Of a stretch of 64,000 nucleotides of DNA, positions 37,338 to 48,993 are shown one piece after another. A program made the position numbers and the translations under genes. The stretch comes from Morella rubra. Lineage: Eukaryota; Streptophyta; Magnoliopsida; Fagales; Myricaceae. Below the pieces are notes generated by a model. The model was not told the origin of the DNA. It saw only the letters and a list, made by a program, of their open reading frames with translations, and did no database searches. The DNA is taken from the NCBI GenBank assembly GCA_003952965.2, contig CM025856.1, forward strand, positions 620,797-684,796, in the 5' to 3' direction. Numbering within the stretch: the stretch's first letter is position 1; each line of letters opens with the position of its first letter.

Positions 37338-38851
37338 AGTTAATCGATATCTGCAACTAGTTTTATTTGACTATATACATAACGTTCTCTTTCTCCTTCC
37401 CTCTAAAGATAGGTGTATAGGTCGAGCAATATACGATAGTTGAAAAGGTAATCATCGGTGGAGTTCCGGCTATGAAAGAAGATTACGAGGTATGATTATA
37501 TTACAATGGTATTTACTTATATGGTCGTGCAAGAATCTTTGTTCTGTTTCAGCTTTCGACTATCCCCCAATCTACTCAACAGCACAATCTCTCGATCAAA
37601 CCCTACTCAGAAATACAAAAATAAAAAATGGACCTGTTTTGTGAAGAAAAATCGGGGTAGTGTCCCTTTGAGATTTATTTTTCAATATGATAAAGAGTAT
37701 TTTCTGTGTGTATATTTCTAAGATGTACTTCACGATTTGCCTTGTTTAGCTTGAAAACTAATTATGCTATGATTGAAAAAGGCGAAACGGAATCGAAGCT
37801 TTGCTTATAATTGGGTAATTCAAAGGCCTTTTCCAAATGCTGCAAAAGCTGCTGTTTGGTTCTCAGGGTGAATGAGGGAAAGGAAGGCAAATCCTTTCTT
37901 CTGGCCATTTTGTGTCCTCTTGGCCTACCAGTGGTTAAAGCATTGTGTTGATAGTTTTACGTGTAGTTTTGTTCGAGTTGCATCAAGTAACCCGTGGCTG
38001 GTGTCATATGGGCATGTGCCATGTGCGTGTTTGTAGCGTGTTCATGTTTCGAATTCATCCCCTTGTAGTATTTGATGTTTCCTTTCATTCATTGCTTTTT
38101 CTTGTTCTTTCTCAAATGACGAGGAGTCATTTTACTCAGACCGTATTCAGACCATCTTACCATTTTGGGTTTGTGTGCTTATAAATTTAAGGGCACTATA
38201 AGGTTTAAATCCTGAACAATATGTCTTACAAGAAACATGTACGGAGGAACCGTTGCCAAAAAGAAGAGTAAATCTCCCTTTGTTGCTTGTGCTTTGTGCC
38301 TTAGTTTGGTCCTTACTTCAAAAGAAGACAGAAGAAAAGAAAAGGGGTGATCTCCAAATGAATATGTTGTGCTTGATGGAACTATTAGCTTGTCTTACCA
38401 TCTATATGTTCTTCAAGACAGAGAGACCTGTAGTGGACCATCTGCAATATCAAGTACAGAACATTGGAAAGAAACAGATATATGGGGGATTGGGGCAAAT
38501 CTGTATTACATATGATGATGTACGCAAACCTATTCACACACATCCCCAATACTGATTATACTCACTTATGGAAAAATTATGTGCAAGTACATGTTTCCGA
38601 TAATGATTTGGGTAATTATGACCATTATCCATCTTATCAAGCTTTACAAACGAGATGGTGACAGGCTTGGGACAATAATAATCAGATATTTCTGTATCTC
38701 ATGAGCTACAGTATATGTTTAACCAGCTAGTAATGTGGAAGGGTTATATCAGCTACCCTCATATAATTAGATTGGTCGCATAAGTCCTCTGCTACTCTTT
38801 TGTCTCCCATCTTTAGCCATTCCAATTTATTTGAGTAGAATTAAATTGCAG

Positions 38852-39327
38852 ATTGAAGAGAAAAAGCAAGCTGCTGCTGATGTTCTGTTTCAATATTCAA
38901 AATTTGTGATGGCGTGCATTGGCAGTCAAGTCCGGCCTTGCGACTTGAGGTTGCATTTAATGAAGGTAATTTGGAGATTCCTGTTAATTTACCCATCAGG
39001 AAGAGTAGCAGTTATATTTGTTTCTTCAATTTAGTGACGATAAATCTGTTGCTTTCCCTTGTGGAGAAATGCTAACAAGAACCATAGGCCAGTAGTAGTT
39101 CAATCTAATGGAAAGCATAGGCCTGTGACCCAAAGCCCTTGCTGATTGTTGCCAATTTCACGATTTTAACTTCCTTTCTTGTACCCCTTCAGGAGATTTC
39201 TGGAATGCCTACTTCTCTAAAGAGAGAATCATCGGCGCAGGTAGCAGCTTCTCCTGATGCAATGGGTGAGTCATCAAGCTCAGGTACAGCTAGACTTGAT
39301 AAACCAGACAGTTTTCGAGCACTATAG
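38852..39327 (+). pseudogene. Last two exons of an unrecognised plant gene (copy A)
   Basis: Two open segments joined by a good GT-AG intron (38852-38965 and 39193-39327) give a helical, Lys/Gln/Ala-rich stretch followed by a Ser-rich end: IEEKKQAAADVLFQYSKF, then MACIGSQVRPCDLRLHLMK, then EISGMPTSLKRESS and a stop after DSFRAL. It looks like a real conserved C-terminus. I cannot name the family, and upstream frames (38220-38560) are interrupted. It is probably the 3' end of a decayed gene caught in the duplicated block, but a gene with exons I missed is possible. Confidence 0.45.
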
Positions 39328-39689
39328 TTTGAAGCAAAGTTGCAGGCATTTGCTATTTGGGGTCTTTGGCAGCCTCGTTCGTGCATAGCGTTCGGGTGTT
39401 GCTGAGGGATTTGTATCATGTATTTAACATAGCTGAACTTGATGGTTTAGTTCTTATGTAGATGTATAATTGACTTTGTTGCTATAAAAACTCCTCAAGG
39501 TATTTTCTCTACCCCTTCTTGCCCTGAAAAAAGCAGTGGCATCTTGCATCCTTAAACCGATACAATCTTTCAGCTAACCTAGCCTCCTCGGGACCAACAA
39601 GAGGCAGTAGAGGGAATATTTACGTGTTGTTCATCGACTATGCCTTTCGGCATATGATCTTAGGCTCTGATTCACCCTCCGTGGACAAA

Positions 39690-40975
39690 CTTTACTAACA
39701 CTCTCGTGTGGCAGGACCCGTGGGTCGTAGGTATGCCTAATTTTTTACCTCGCCCACGCACCACTGTTAGGCCTGAATGGATCAGTGATCAGGTTAGTTC
39801 TCTTATATCTCCCATTTCCCATCAATGGGATCGGGCTCTCTTGTATGAACGCTTTGATGATGTCACCATTTCTCATATTTTTCAACTACCTGCTCCTATG
39901 CTTGGTCATTTCGATCGTTGGGTATGGCCTTTAGATGCTTCTGGCCAGTATTCCACTAAGTCTATGTACCACTCTCTCCTTCCTCCCTTGGCAGCTAGCC
40001 CCCTTAGTATTCAGCAATGGAAGAAACTATGGAAGCTTCCTCTTCATGCGCATTTGGGCTTATTACTATGGAAATTGGCTTGGAACCTTCTTCCAACTCG
40101 TGCTCGTATTGATTTGATTATTCACAGAGAAGCATTGCCTACTAGTCTCTGCTCCTTTTGTCATGCCCAGGTTGAACACATGAATCATTTATTTTTGGAA
40201 TGTATTATCAGCCGCATCATTTGGCGGGAAGCTCCTTGGCCGATTATGATTGATCGCTTTGCGAACCTCCCTATTACTTCTTGGCTTTCCGTTATTCTTG
40301 ATCCCTCTGTTATTGCTATTCCTCTCACTGATCACCATTATTTCCAATTGTATTCAGTCATTGCTATTGATCTTGTTTGGTTTGAAAGGAATCAGATTGT
40401 TCATGGCTATCTCCTTTATCCTTCTCTCTGCTAGTTGCTCGCATCCACCAGACTACCCTTCGTCATTTGGAGGCTTGGCGGGTCCATCATCCAATTTTTT
40501 CGGCTGTGTGGCAACCTCCTCCCTTGGGTGCTTTCAAAATCAATGTGGAAATAACGACTAGATCTTCTTTCTCTATGGCTGCTTGTGTTTGTCGTGATGA
40601 TTCTGGGCTGATCATTTATGCGGAGACTCGTCGTCTTCAATTGGTGGATCCTACTGTTGGCGAGGCTGAAGCTTTATGGCTTGGGTTCTTAGCGGCAGCT
40701 CATCTATCATTGGATCGTGTCTATTTTGAGGGGGATTCCCTGATCGTCATGGATGCTGTTCACCAAGACATTTCTGCTTGTCCTTGGAAGCTGGCCAAGA
40801 GAATCTACACTACTTCAAAAAAACACAGACACAAAAAATTGCCATTATTTCTCGGATTAAGGAGAGATTGCAGGCTCATCAGTTTTTTTCTTGTTCTTTT
40901 ATTCATAGAAGTGCAAATCGAACATCGTCTTGCCCAATGGGCTGCTATGGGAAGGTAGCTTTCCCGAATTTTGTG
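39690..40975 (+). mobile_element. LINE 3' fragment, copy A (zf-RVT and RNase H-like)
   Basis: 5'-truncated non-LTR retrotransposon tail. The first part (39706-40434) has the zinc-binding region that follows the reverse transcriptase in plant LINEs: WKLPLHAHLGLLLWKLAWN, LPTRARI, CSFCHAQVEHMNHLFLEC. A second frame (40467-40958) carries the RNase H-like domain with FKINVEITTRSS, GEAEALWLGFLAAAH and FEGDSLIVMDAV; the usual catalytic NVD reads NVE. The two parts are in different frames near 40430, where copy B is continuous. The end is cut at GTGGGCA, where copy B of the 6-kb block soon begins. Confidence 0.85.
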
Positions 40976-42154
40976 GGCACAAGTAATTTTAAGGGTTCTC
41001 TTCTATCTTAAAAACACTCTCCATTAAATCTCTTTCTTGTTGCAAAGTGTCCTCTTCTCCATATGTTCTGGGGTGCGCTACTGTGTTACTTTTTGTTTTC
41101 ATACAATTTGTAGCACTCGTAATTAACTGGCTTACGCTGTTATTATGTATACCAAAGGTACTGTCCCTTGTGTTCTGCTTGTGTTTGTGGTCCTGACATT
41201 CAAGATGACCCTCTGGGCGGTTAGTAGTATGTAAAAATTATATTGCTTATTATCATAGGACGACCTCCACTCTATTATCATTGAAGACAGGACATAATTC
41301 ATTCATCTGGTTTATATAATATTCAGCACCTAGTAAGTATTCTATCTGTATTGACTATTGTTCAATTCGTTGCCTGAAAGAACTTGATTTAGCATTCACT
41401 CATGCAACATTCCAAAATCTGTACCTTGTGAAAATTGGGGAAGTTTTGATGTTGTGTTGCTCCTTTTCCTGGCTATGTGGTTAACATGGTTTACAAGGTA
41501 TAGCCTCACGGTTCAATTGTAGAGTTCTGAGGGGGCAATCTATGTCTACTGAAGAAGGGGCTTCTTTTCGCCTCCAACCTGGGACTACATATTTGTAAGA
41601 TGCTATATTGGCAGGTCTTTCTTCTTTTTTTGGGATGGGAGCCACATAGGTGCCTCTGTAGATTTGATGTTCCTTTGTAATGCCTAGGGTACAGATGTGC
41701 TTTTTTATCCTTAGTTTCAAACTACATTCAGGTAACATCTGTATTTTTTCTTGTTGTGCCTAAACTACAAGATCCTTAGTTTCAAGATACATAATACATT
41801 TAGGTAATGTACCTGTAATACACATGCATAATAATCAGATGTTTGTTCTTAGCCATTATCTTGTTCTGTGCATTATCTTGTTTGGTCTTGCTTGTGAGAA
41901 AAAAGAAGATTTGAGCCCAACGAAATTCGTGTTTCAAATTGTCAATTTTTGAGTAACTCATGCCAATCTAATATAATAAGTGGAGCTGGTTCTCTATCTA
42001 TTAGAGACACTCAGCAAGATATGGCAGAGGTAGAATACATTGATCTTTACATCCATCCATCCTGTGATTGTGAATCAACAGAACCCATGCATGAGCAAAG
42101 CATATATTTATCTACGGACATATAGTTCTGATTTATGTTTTTTTGTGTGTTTAG

Positions 42155-42323
42155 GTTGTAGAGAGTGGGGGAAAGAACATAGAAGTTGCTGTGATGACTA
42201 AGGAGCATGGTCTGCGGCAACTCGAGGAAGCTGAGATTGATGCTATTGTCGCCGATTGATGCAGAGAAAGCAGCTGCTGAGGCTGCAAAGAAGGCCCCTA
42301 TGGCCCCTCCAAGGGATACATGA
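42155..42323 (+). pseudogene. Orphan copy of the PAD1 last exon
   Basis: This matches 36153-36323 but reads GCCGATTGATGC where the functional exon has GCCGAAATTGATGC: 2 nt are missing, giving an immediate TGA. It lies downstream of the functional last exon and lacks exons 1-2, so it should not contribute to a proteasome subunit. Confidence 0.88.
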
Positions 42324-42974
42324 TCACATTTTCTCTCTATTGTTTGTTTGCTTGCTTTTTGTTCATGCACTATTTGCAATGGTCTGTGGAATTGTGTTTG
42401 GTACAATTATTTAGTCCTCAGCTCTAGACTAATTGGAACATAGCCGCTTGAACTATGAAAATGGCAATCGAGGATGACAGTTTGCCTTGACGGTCGGTTA
42501 TAGGTGGTTTTTTCCCTTTAACAACTGATCTCCCACCAATGATGAATCGAATTGCAAACTTCCGTTTTCGACAGAGATGATGGTAAACGACATACGATAA
42601 GTAGAATTTCAAACTTTCTTTTTCTTTTGACTCAAAGGAATAACACTAAACTAAAAGACATGACAGATCAAGTTACCAATGAAAATTCATTTGAATACCT
42701 ACCACGAATGGATACGTGTAAAATTTCAGTCTTTGCCAAGCAGGTAATTAGGACAAAATGAGTTGTTTTCCGAGGCAGGCTTCTTTCATGGGTTCTGTAA
42801 GTTGAAGCCCAAAAGATCTGCAATATTTTAAATTATTAGCCCAAAATGTAAAAAGACAGAACATATTTTAGCCCATGCAGGTCTCGAAGGTCGCTGTAAG
42901 TCTAAGCCCAAAAGATCTGCAATATTTGAAAATGGTTTAGCCCAAAAGGTTTTTTAAAAAGAGAGAAGATATTT

Positions 42975-43048
42975 TGGCCCATGCAGGTTTCGAACCTGCG
43001 ACCTTCGCGTTATTAGCACGACGCTCTAACCAACTGAGCTAATAGGCC
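42975..43048 (-). tRNA. tRNA-Ile (AAU anticodon), second copy
   Basis: Same 74 nt cloverleaf as the gene at 37264-37337, with one difference in the T-loop (TTCGAAA here, TTCGAGA there). All stems are kept, so both copies could be functional. Confidence 0.94.
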
Positions 43049-44498
43049 AGTTAGCATCTAGTTTTATTTGACTATATACATGCGTTCTCTTTCTCCTTCC
43101 CTCTAAAGATAGGTGTATAGGTCGAGCAATATACGATAGTTGAAAAGGCATCGGTGGAGTTCCGGCTATGAAAGAAGATTACGAGGTATGATTATATTAC
43201 AATGGTATTTACTTATATGGTCGTGCAAGAATCTTTGTTCTGTTTCAGCTTTCGACTATCCCCCAATCTACTCAACAGCAAATCTCTCGATCAAACCCTA
43301 CTCAGAAATACAAAAATAAAAAATGGACCTGTTTTGTGAAGAAAAATCGGGGTAGTGTCCCTTTGAGATTTATTTTTCAATATGATAAAGAGTATTTTCT
43401 GTGTGTATATTTCTAAGATGTACTTCACGATTTGCCTTGTTTAGCTTGAAAACTAATTATGCTATGATTGAAAAAGGCGAAACGGAATCGAAGCTTTGCT
43501 TATAATTGGGTAATTGAAAGGCCTTTTCCAAATGCTGCAAAAGCTGCTGTTTGGTTCTCAGGGTGAATGAGGGAAAGGAAGGCAAATCCTTTCTTCTGGC
43601 CATTTTGTGTCCTCTTGGCCTACCAGTGGTTAAAGCATTGTGTTGATAGTTTTACGTGTAGTTTTGTTCGAGTTGCATCAAGTAACCCGTGGCTGGTGTC
43701 ATATGGGCATGTGCCAAGCGTGTTCATGTTTCGAATTCATCCCCTTGTAGTATTTGATGTTTCCTTTCATTCATTGCTTTTTCTTGTTCTTTCTCAAATG
43801 ACGAGGAGTCATTTTACTCAGACCGTATTCAGACCATCTTATATAAATTTAAGGGCACTATAAGTGTATGTCTTACAAGAAGCATGCACGGAGGAACCGT
43901 TGCCAAAAAGAAGAGTAAATCTCCCTTTGTTGCTTGTGCTTTGTGCCTTAGTTTGGTCCTTACTTCAAAAGAAGACAGAAGAAAAGAAAAGGGGTGATCT
44001 CCAAATGAATATGTTGTGCTTGATGGAACTATTAGCTTGTCTTACCATCTATATGTTCTTCAAGACAGAGAGACCTGTAGTGGACCATCTGCAATATCAA
44101 GTACAGAACATTGGAAAGAAACAGATATATGGGGGATTGGGGCAAATCTGTATTACATATGATGATGTACGCAAACCTATTCACACACATCCCCAATACT
44201 GATTATACTCACTTATGGAAAAATTATGTGCAAGTACATGTTTCCGATAATGATTTGGGTAATTATGACCATTATCCATCTTATCAAGCTTTACAAACGA
44301 GATGGTGACAGGCTTGGGACAATAATAATCAGATATTTCTGTATCTCATGAGCTACAGTATATGTTTAACCAGCTAGTAATGTGGAAGGGTTATATCAGC
44401 TACCCTCATATAATTAGATTGGTCGCATAAGTCCTCTGCTACTCTTTTGTCTCCCGTCTTTAGCCATTCCAATTTATTTGAGTAGAATTAAATTGCAG

Positions 44499-44974
44499 AT
44501 TGAAGAGAAAAAGCAAGCTGCTGCTGATGTTCTGTTTCAATATTCAAAATTTGTGATGGCGTGCATTGGCAGTCAAGTCCGGCCTTGCGACTTGAGGTTG
44601 CATTTAATGAAGGTAATTTGGAGATTCCTGTTAATTTACCCATCAGGAAGAGTAGCAGTTATATTTGTTTCTTCAATTTAGTGACGATAAATCTGTTGCT
44701 TTCCCTTGTGGAGAAATGCTATCAAGAACCATAGGCCAGTAGTAGTTCAATCTAATGGAAAGCATAGGCCTGTGACCCAAAGCCCTTGCTGATTGTTGCC
44801 AATTTCACGATTTTAACTTCCTTTCTTGTACCCCTTCAGGAGATTTCTGGAATGCCTACTTCTCTAAAGAGAGAATCATCGGCGCAGGTAGCAGCTTCTC
44901 CTGATGCAATGGGTGAGTCATCAAGCTCAGGTACAGCTAGACTTGATAAACCAGACAGTTTTCGAGCACTATAG
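44499..44974 (+). pseudogene. Last two exons of the unrecognised gene (copy B)
   Basis: Base-for-base repeat of 38852-39327, with the same open exons (44499-44612 and 44840-44974), splice signals and stop. It retains coding potential exactly as in copy A, which says the duplication is recent or artefactual. Confidence 0.45.
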
Positions 44975-45339
44975 TTTGAAGCAAAGTTGCAGGCATTTGC
45001 TATTTGGGGTCTTTGGCAGCCTCGTTCGTGCATAGCGTTCGGGTGTTGCTGAGGGATTTGTATCATGTATTTAACATAGCTGAACTTGATGGTTTAGTTC
45101 TTATGTAGATGTATAATTGACTTTGTTGCTATAAAAACTCCTCAAGGTATTTTCTCTACCCCTTCTTGCCCTGAAAAAAGCAGTGGCATCTTGCATCCTT
45201 AAACCGATACAATCTTTCAGCTAACCTAGCCTCCTCAGGACCAACAAGAGGCAGTAGAGGGAATATTTACGTGTTGTTCATCGACTATGCCTTTCGGCAT
45301 ATGATCTTAGGCTCTGATTCACCCTCCGTGGACAAACTT

Positions 45340-46495
45340 TACTAACACTCTCGTGTGGCAGGACCCGTGGGTCGTAGGTATGCCTAATTTTTTACCTCAC
45401 CCACGCACCACTGTTAGGCCTGAATGGATCAGTGATCGGGTTAGTTCTCTTATGATCACCATTTCTCATATTCTTCAACTACCTGCTCCTATGCTTGGTC
45501 ATTTCGATCGTTGGGTATGGCCTTTAGATGCTTCTGGCCAGTATTCCACTAAGTCTATGTACCACTCTCTCCTTCCTCCCTTCGTAGCTAGCCCCCTTAG
45601 TATTCAGCAATGGAAGAAACTATGGAAGCTTCCTCTTCATGCGCATTTGGGCTTATTACTATGGAAATTGGCTTGGAACCTTCTTCCAACACGTGCTCGT
45701 ATTGATTTGATTATTCACAGAGAAGCATTGCCTACTAGTCTCTGCTCGTTTTGTCATGCCCAGGTTGAACACATGAATCATTTATTTTTGGAGTGTATTA
45801 TCAGCCGCATCATTTGGCGGGAAGCTCCTTGGCCGATTATGATTGATTGCTTTGCGAACCTCCCTATTACTTCTTGGCTTTCCGTTATTCTTGATCCCTC
45901 TGTTATTGCTATTCCTCTCACTGATCACCATTATTTCCAATTGTATTCAGTCATTGCTATTGATCTTGTTTGGTTTGAAAGGAATCAGATTGTTCATGGC
46001 TATTCTCCTTTATCCTTCTCTCAGCTAGTTGCTCGCATCCACCAGACTACCCTTCGTCATTTGGAGGCTTGGCGGGTCCATCATCCAATTTTTTCGGCTG
46101 TGTGGCAACCTCCTCCCTTGGGTGCTTTCAAAATCAATGTGGAAATAACGACTAGATCTTCTTTCTCTATGGCTGCTTGTGTTTGTCGTGATGATTCTGG
46201 GCTGATCATTTATGCGGAGACTCGTCGTCTTCAATTGGTGGATCCTACTGTTGGCGAGGCTGAAGCTTTATGGCTTGGGTTCTTAGCGGCAGCTCATCTA
46301 TCATTGGATCGTGTCTATTTTGAGGGGGATTCCCTGATCGTCATGGATGCTGTTCAAGACAACTGGCCAAGAGAATGGCCATTATTTCTCGGATTAAGGA
46401 GAGATTGCAGGCTCATCAGTTTTTTTCTTGTTCTTTTATTCATAGAAGTGCAAATCGCATTCTTGCCCAATGGGCTGCTATTAAGGTAGCTTTCC
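45340..46495 (+). mobile_element. LINE 3' fragment, copy B
   Basis: One open frame of 378 codons (45353-46489) covers both the zf-RVT and RNase H-like regions. Compared with copy A, about 60 bp near 45455 and about 55 bp near 46355 are missing. It stops at GTGGGCA and is joined directly to another LINE segment at 46505. Confidence 0.85.
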
Positions 46496-46504
46496 CGATG
46501 TGGG

Positions 46505-47510
46505 CAAATTGGCTTGGAACCTTCTTCCAACACGTGCTCGTATTGATTTGATTATTCACAGAGAAGCATTGCCTACTAGTCTCTGCTCGTTTTGTCATGC
46601 CCAGGTTGAACACATGAATCATTTATTTTTGGAGTGTATTATCAGCCGCATCATTTGGCGGGAAGCTCCTTGGCCGATTATGATTGATTGCTTTGCGAAC
46701 CTCCCTGTTACTTCTTGGCTTTCCGTTATTCTTGATCCCTCTGTTATTGCTATTCCTCTCACTGATCACCATTATTTCCAATTGTATTCAGTCATTGCTA
46801 TTGATCTTGTTTGGTTTGAAAGGAATCAGATTGTTCATGGCTATTCTCCTTTATCCTTCTCTCAGCTAGTTGCTCGCATCCACCAGACTACCCTTCGTCT
46901 ATTTGGAGGCTTGGCGGGTCCATCATCCAATTTTTTCGGCTGTGTGGCAACCTCCTCCCTTGGGTGCTTTCAAAATCAATGTGGAAATAACGACTAGATC
47001 TTCTTTCTCTATGGCTGCTTGTGTTTGTCGTGATGATTCTGGGCTGATCATTTATGCGGAGACTCGTCGTCTTCAATTGGTGGATCCTACTGTTGGCGAG
47101 GCTGAAGCTTTATGGCTTGGGTTCTTAGCGGCAGCTCATCTATCATTGGATCGTGTCTATTTTGAGGGGGATTCCCTGATCGTCATGGATGCTGTTCACC
47201 GAGACATTTCTGCTTGTCCTTAGAAGCTGGCCAAGAGAATCTACACTACTTCAAAAAAACACAGACACAAAAAATTATTTTAAAATCTAAACCAAACATA
47301 GCCATTATTTCTCGGATTAAGGAGAGATTGCAGGCTCATCAGTTTTTTTCTTGTTCTTTTATTCATAGAAGTGCAAATCGAGTTGCACATTGTCTTGCCC
47401 AATGGGCTGCTCCTTCCTCCAGGGAAGGTAGCTTTCCCGAACTTTGTGGGCACCCTTCTACGTTCCCTTGGGTTTATGAAGGTTTCGAGCCTCCTTGAGA
47501 GGCCGCTGTT
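46505..47510 (+). mobile_element. LINE 3' fragment, third partial copy with the natural 3' end
   Basis: Starts inside the LINE at AATTGGCTTGGAACC (equivalent to 45664) and runs past the point where the other two copies stop, through CACCCTTCTACGTTCCC to an AT-rich tail near 47510-47550. Frames are 46500-46997 and 46870-47223, interrupted by a TAG at 47221 and a frame change near 46900. This is the only copy with the true LINE terminus. Confidence 0.8.
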
Positions 47511-48029
47511 GTATATACACTCTTATATTATTATAATATAGTTTTTTTTTTAGAGTCTTGAAGTACAGAAGGCGCAAAGAGGAAACACTAAAATTGATCT
47601 ATTAGGGGTATGAAGTTTCTACTACCTGTTCCATTACGTATGGTTGATGATGATAAATAAAGGGGATGAACATGCAGGGTTCAAACTTCAGTTGAATAAA
47701 TTGATAGTTGATAGGCCATGACTACAAGTCCACAACTATTCATCAAAAAAAAAAATGACTACAAGTCCACAACCGAGCATAAATGCAAAACAAAAACAGA
47801 GAATTTAAAAACATGACAACCCTTTTATCCAATTGATTTTCTCCGAGCCAAGAGTATGGACATCAAGAGTAAAGGGACTATTTCTCCTAGTACTTTGCAA
47901 CATATGGAATTCATAAGGGGGGGGGCGCGGTTGAAATCCAGTCTCTGAATGATGATCTCTAGTGAATACATGACACGAACATAAAGAGGACTAATTGTTT
48001 TTATATTTACATATGTAAATAATAAATAT

Positions 48030-48410
48030 ATATGATGGGTATGAAGTTTTCAGCCCACCTGACTGAAAAAAGCCCAACAGACCCAAATGAAGCCCAACAA
48101 AAAAAAGTTCAAAAAAGGTTAAGAGGTGGGGAGAGATCTTTTCTCCGATGCTACCGAGAAACAGGGGGAGGCCATTCTTAAAAAGCTCTCTATTACACAA
48201 AATTCCTTTTAAGATATATGAGAGAATCTCTTCCTTACACACACTCTTGATTATATTTTTTTACAAGATACTGACTTGAGCATCGAAAGTTAACCCCACG
48301 AAAAAGTTCTGTTTGTTCTCTCTCTCGTCTTGCAGGTTCGTCTATCTAGAGTTTGAAGGCAGCCCATTGCCCAATCGATTGGGCCAGATTTTTTTGGCAT
48401 CATCAACAGA
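48030..48410 (+). mobile_element. Possible solo LTR or TRIM-like remnant
   Basis: The words ACTGACTTGAGCATCG (about 48270-48285) and TTTTTTGGCATCATCAACA (about 48391-48410) resemble conserved parts of plant LTRs near the end of the repeat. No internal coding region is attached. It is a broken fossil; family and edges are uncertain. Confidence 0.4.
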
Positions 48411-48718
48411 CATTTGCAACATTTGGACGTACAAATACATTATCTATATAATGTGGCGATACATTTCAGATTATTAATAGCTTTTTCACATTTTTCAATT
48501 CCAAAATGTATCACCACATTATCGATATTGACACATTTTAGCAGTTCCTCAAATCGGTGGTGTTAGTGATTAGAACATCGAGTTCGGGAGGATAAATACG
48601 GATAAATGCAGAAGAATTAGGTCAATATCAAATTATACAGAACTTTAGGGATAGAGGTGCAGATACGCGTTTCTTGATTGTCGTCTTTGACATATAAAAT
48701 AAATGAAATAGGAAACCT

Positions 48719-48756
48719 CTCAACGGCTAGTTCGTAGAACGTTGAGCAACGGTCAA
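48719..48756 (+). promoter_or_regulatory. Two MSA-like AACGG motifs upstream of the POLLENLESS3-like gene
   Basis: CTCAACGGCTA and AGCAACGGTCA lie 240-275 bp before the start codon, 27 bp apart. They approximate the mitosis-specific activator element bound by three-repeat MYB proteins (YCYAACGGYYA), the first with one mismatch and the second with two. This would fit G2/M expression, but is inference. Confidence 0.4.
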
Positions 48757-48836
48757 AAAATTCGAATATTTTTCTGATAATAGCCCCTAACATCATCTCT
48801 GTGTTCCCTCACTCACTCTTTAACCTTCGCTCTTCA

Positions 48837-48838
<2 letters not shown>

Positions 48839-48876
<38 letters not shown>
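48839..48876. repeat. (CT)n microsatellite in the 5' leader
   Basis: About 19 CT units lie within a pyrimidine-rich leader roughly 120 bp before the start codon at 48994. TGTCTGTCTGTC repeats follow. CT-rich leaders are common near plant core promoters. Confidence 0.9.
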
Positions 48877-48879
<3 letters not shown>

Positions 48880-48993
48880 CTTCTCGTCTCTTCTCTCTTT
48901 GTGTCTGTCTGTCTGTCTCTACCCTGAGAGACTTCCACTTCTATCTTCCTCCTTCGGAAGACCGCCGTCATTGGAACCCCTCGTACTTCAAAG

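Larger units (their letters stand above)
34973..40996 (+). repeat. Segmental tandem duplication, copy A
   Basis: This unit of about 6.0 kb runs from PAD1 intron 2 through the last PAD1 exon, the tRNA-Ile region, two exons of an unrecognised gene and a LINE tail. The same order recurs from 40997. Over long stretches the two copies are identical base for base; differences are mainly short deletions in copy B plus a few substitutions. The left edge is the shared word TCTCTTCTATCTT. Confidence 0.92.
40997..46495 (+). repeat. Segmental tandem duplication, copy B
   Basis: Second copy of the block that starts in PAD1 intron 2. It is about 0.5 kb shorter than copy A through many small internal losses (for example near 41950, 42010, 42405, 42670-42720, 43715, 45460 and 46350). 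It contains a damaged PAD1 last exon, a second intact tRNA-Ile, the same unrecognised exons and a LINE tail with a longer open frame than copy A. Confidence 0.92.

Noticed and set aside
37084-37340. Short regularly placed repeats suggesting an array
   Set aside because: Only two units, explained by a local duplication through the tRNA gene; not a CRISPR array.
38253-38555. Frames with a hydrophobic stretch in both tandem copies
   Set aside because: Interrupted in the frame that looks most natural, no known domain; the doubled appearance only reflects the tandem duplication.
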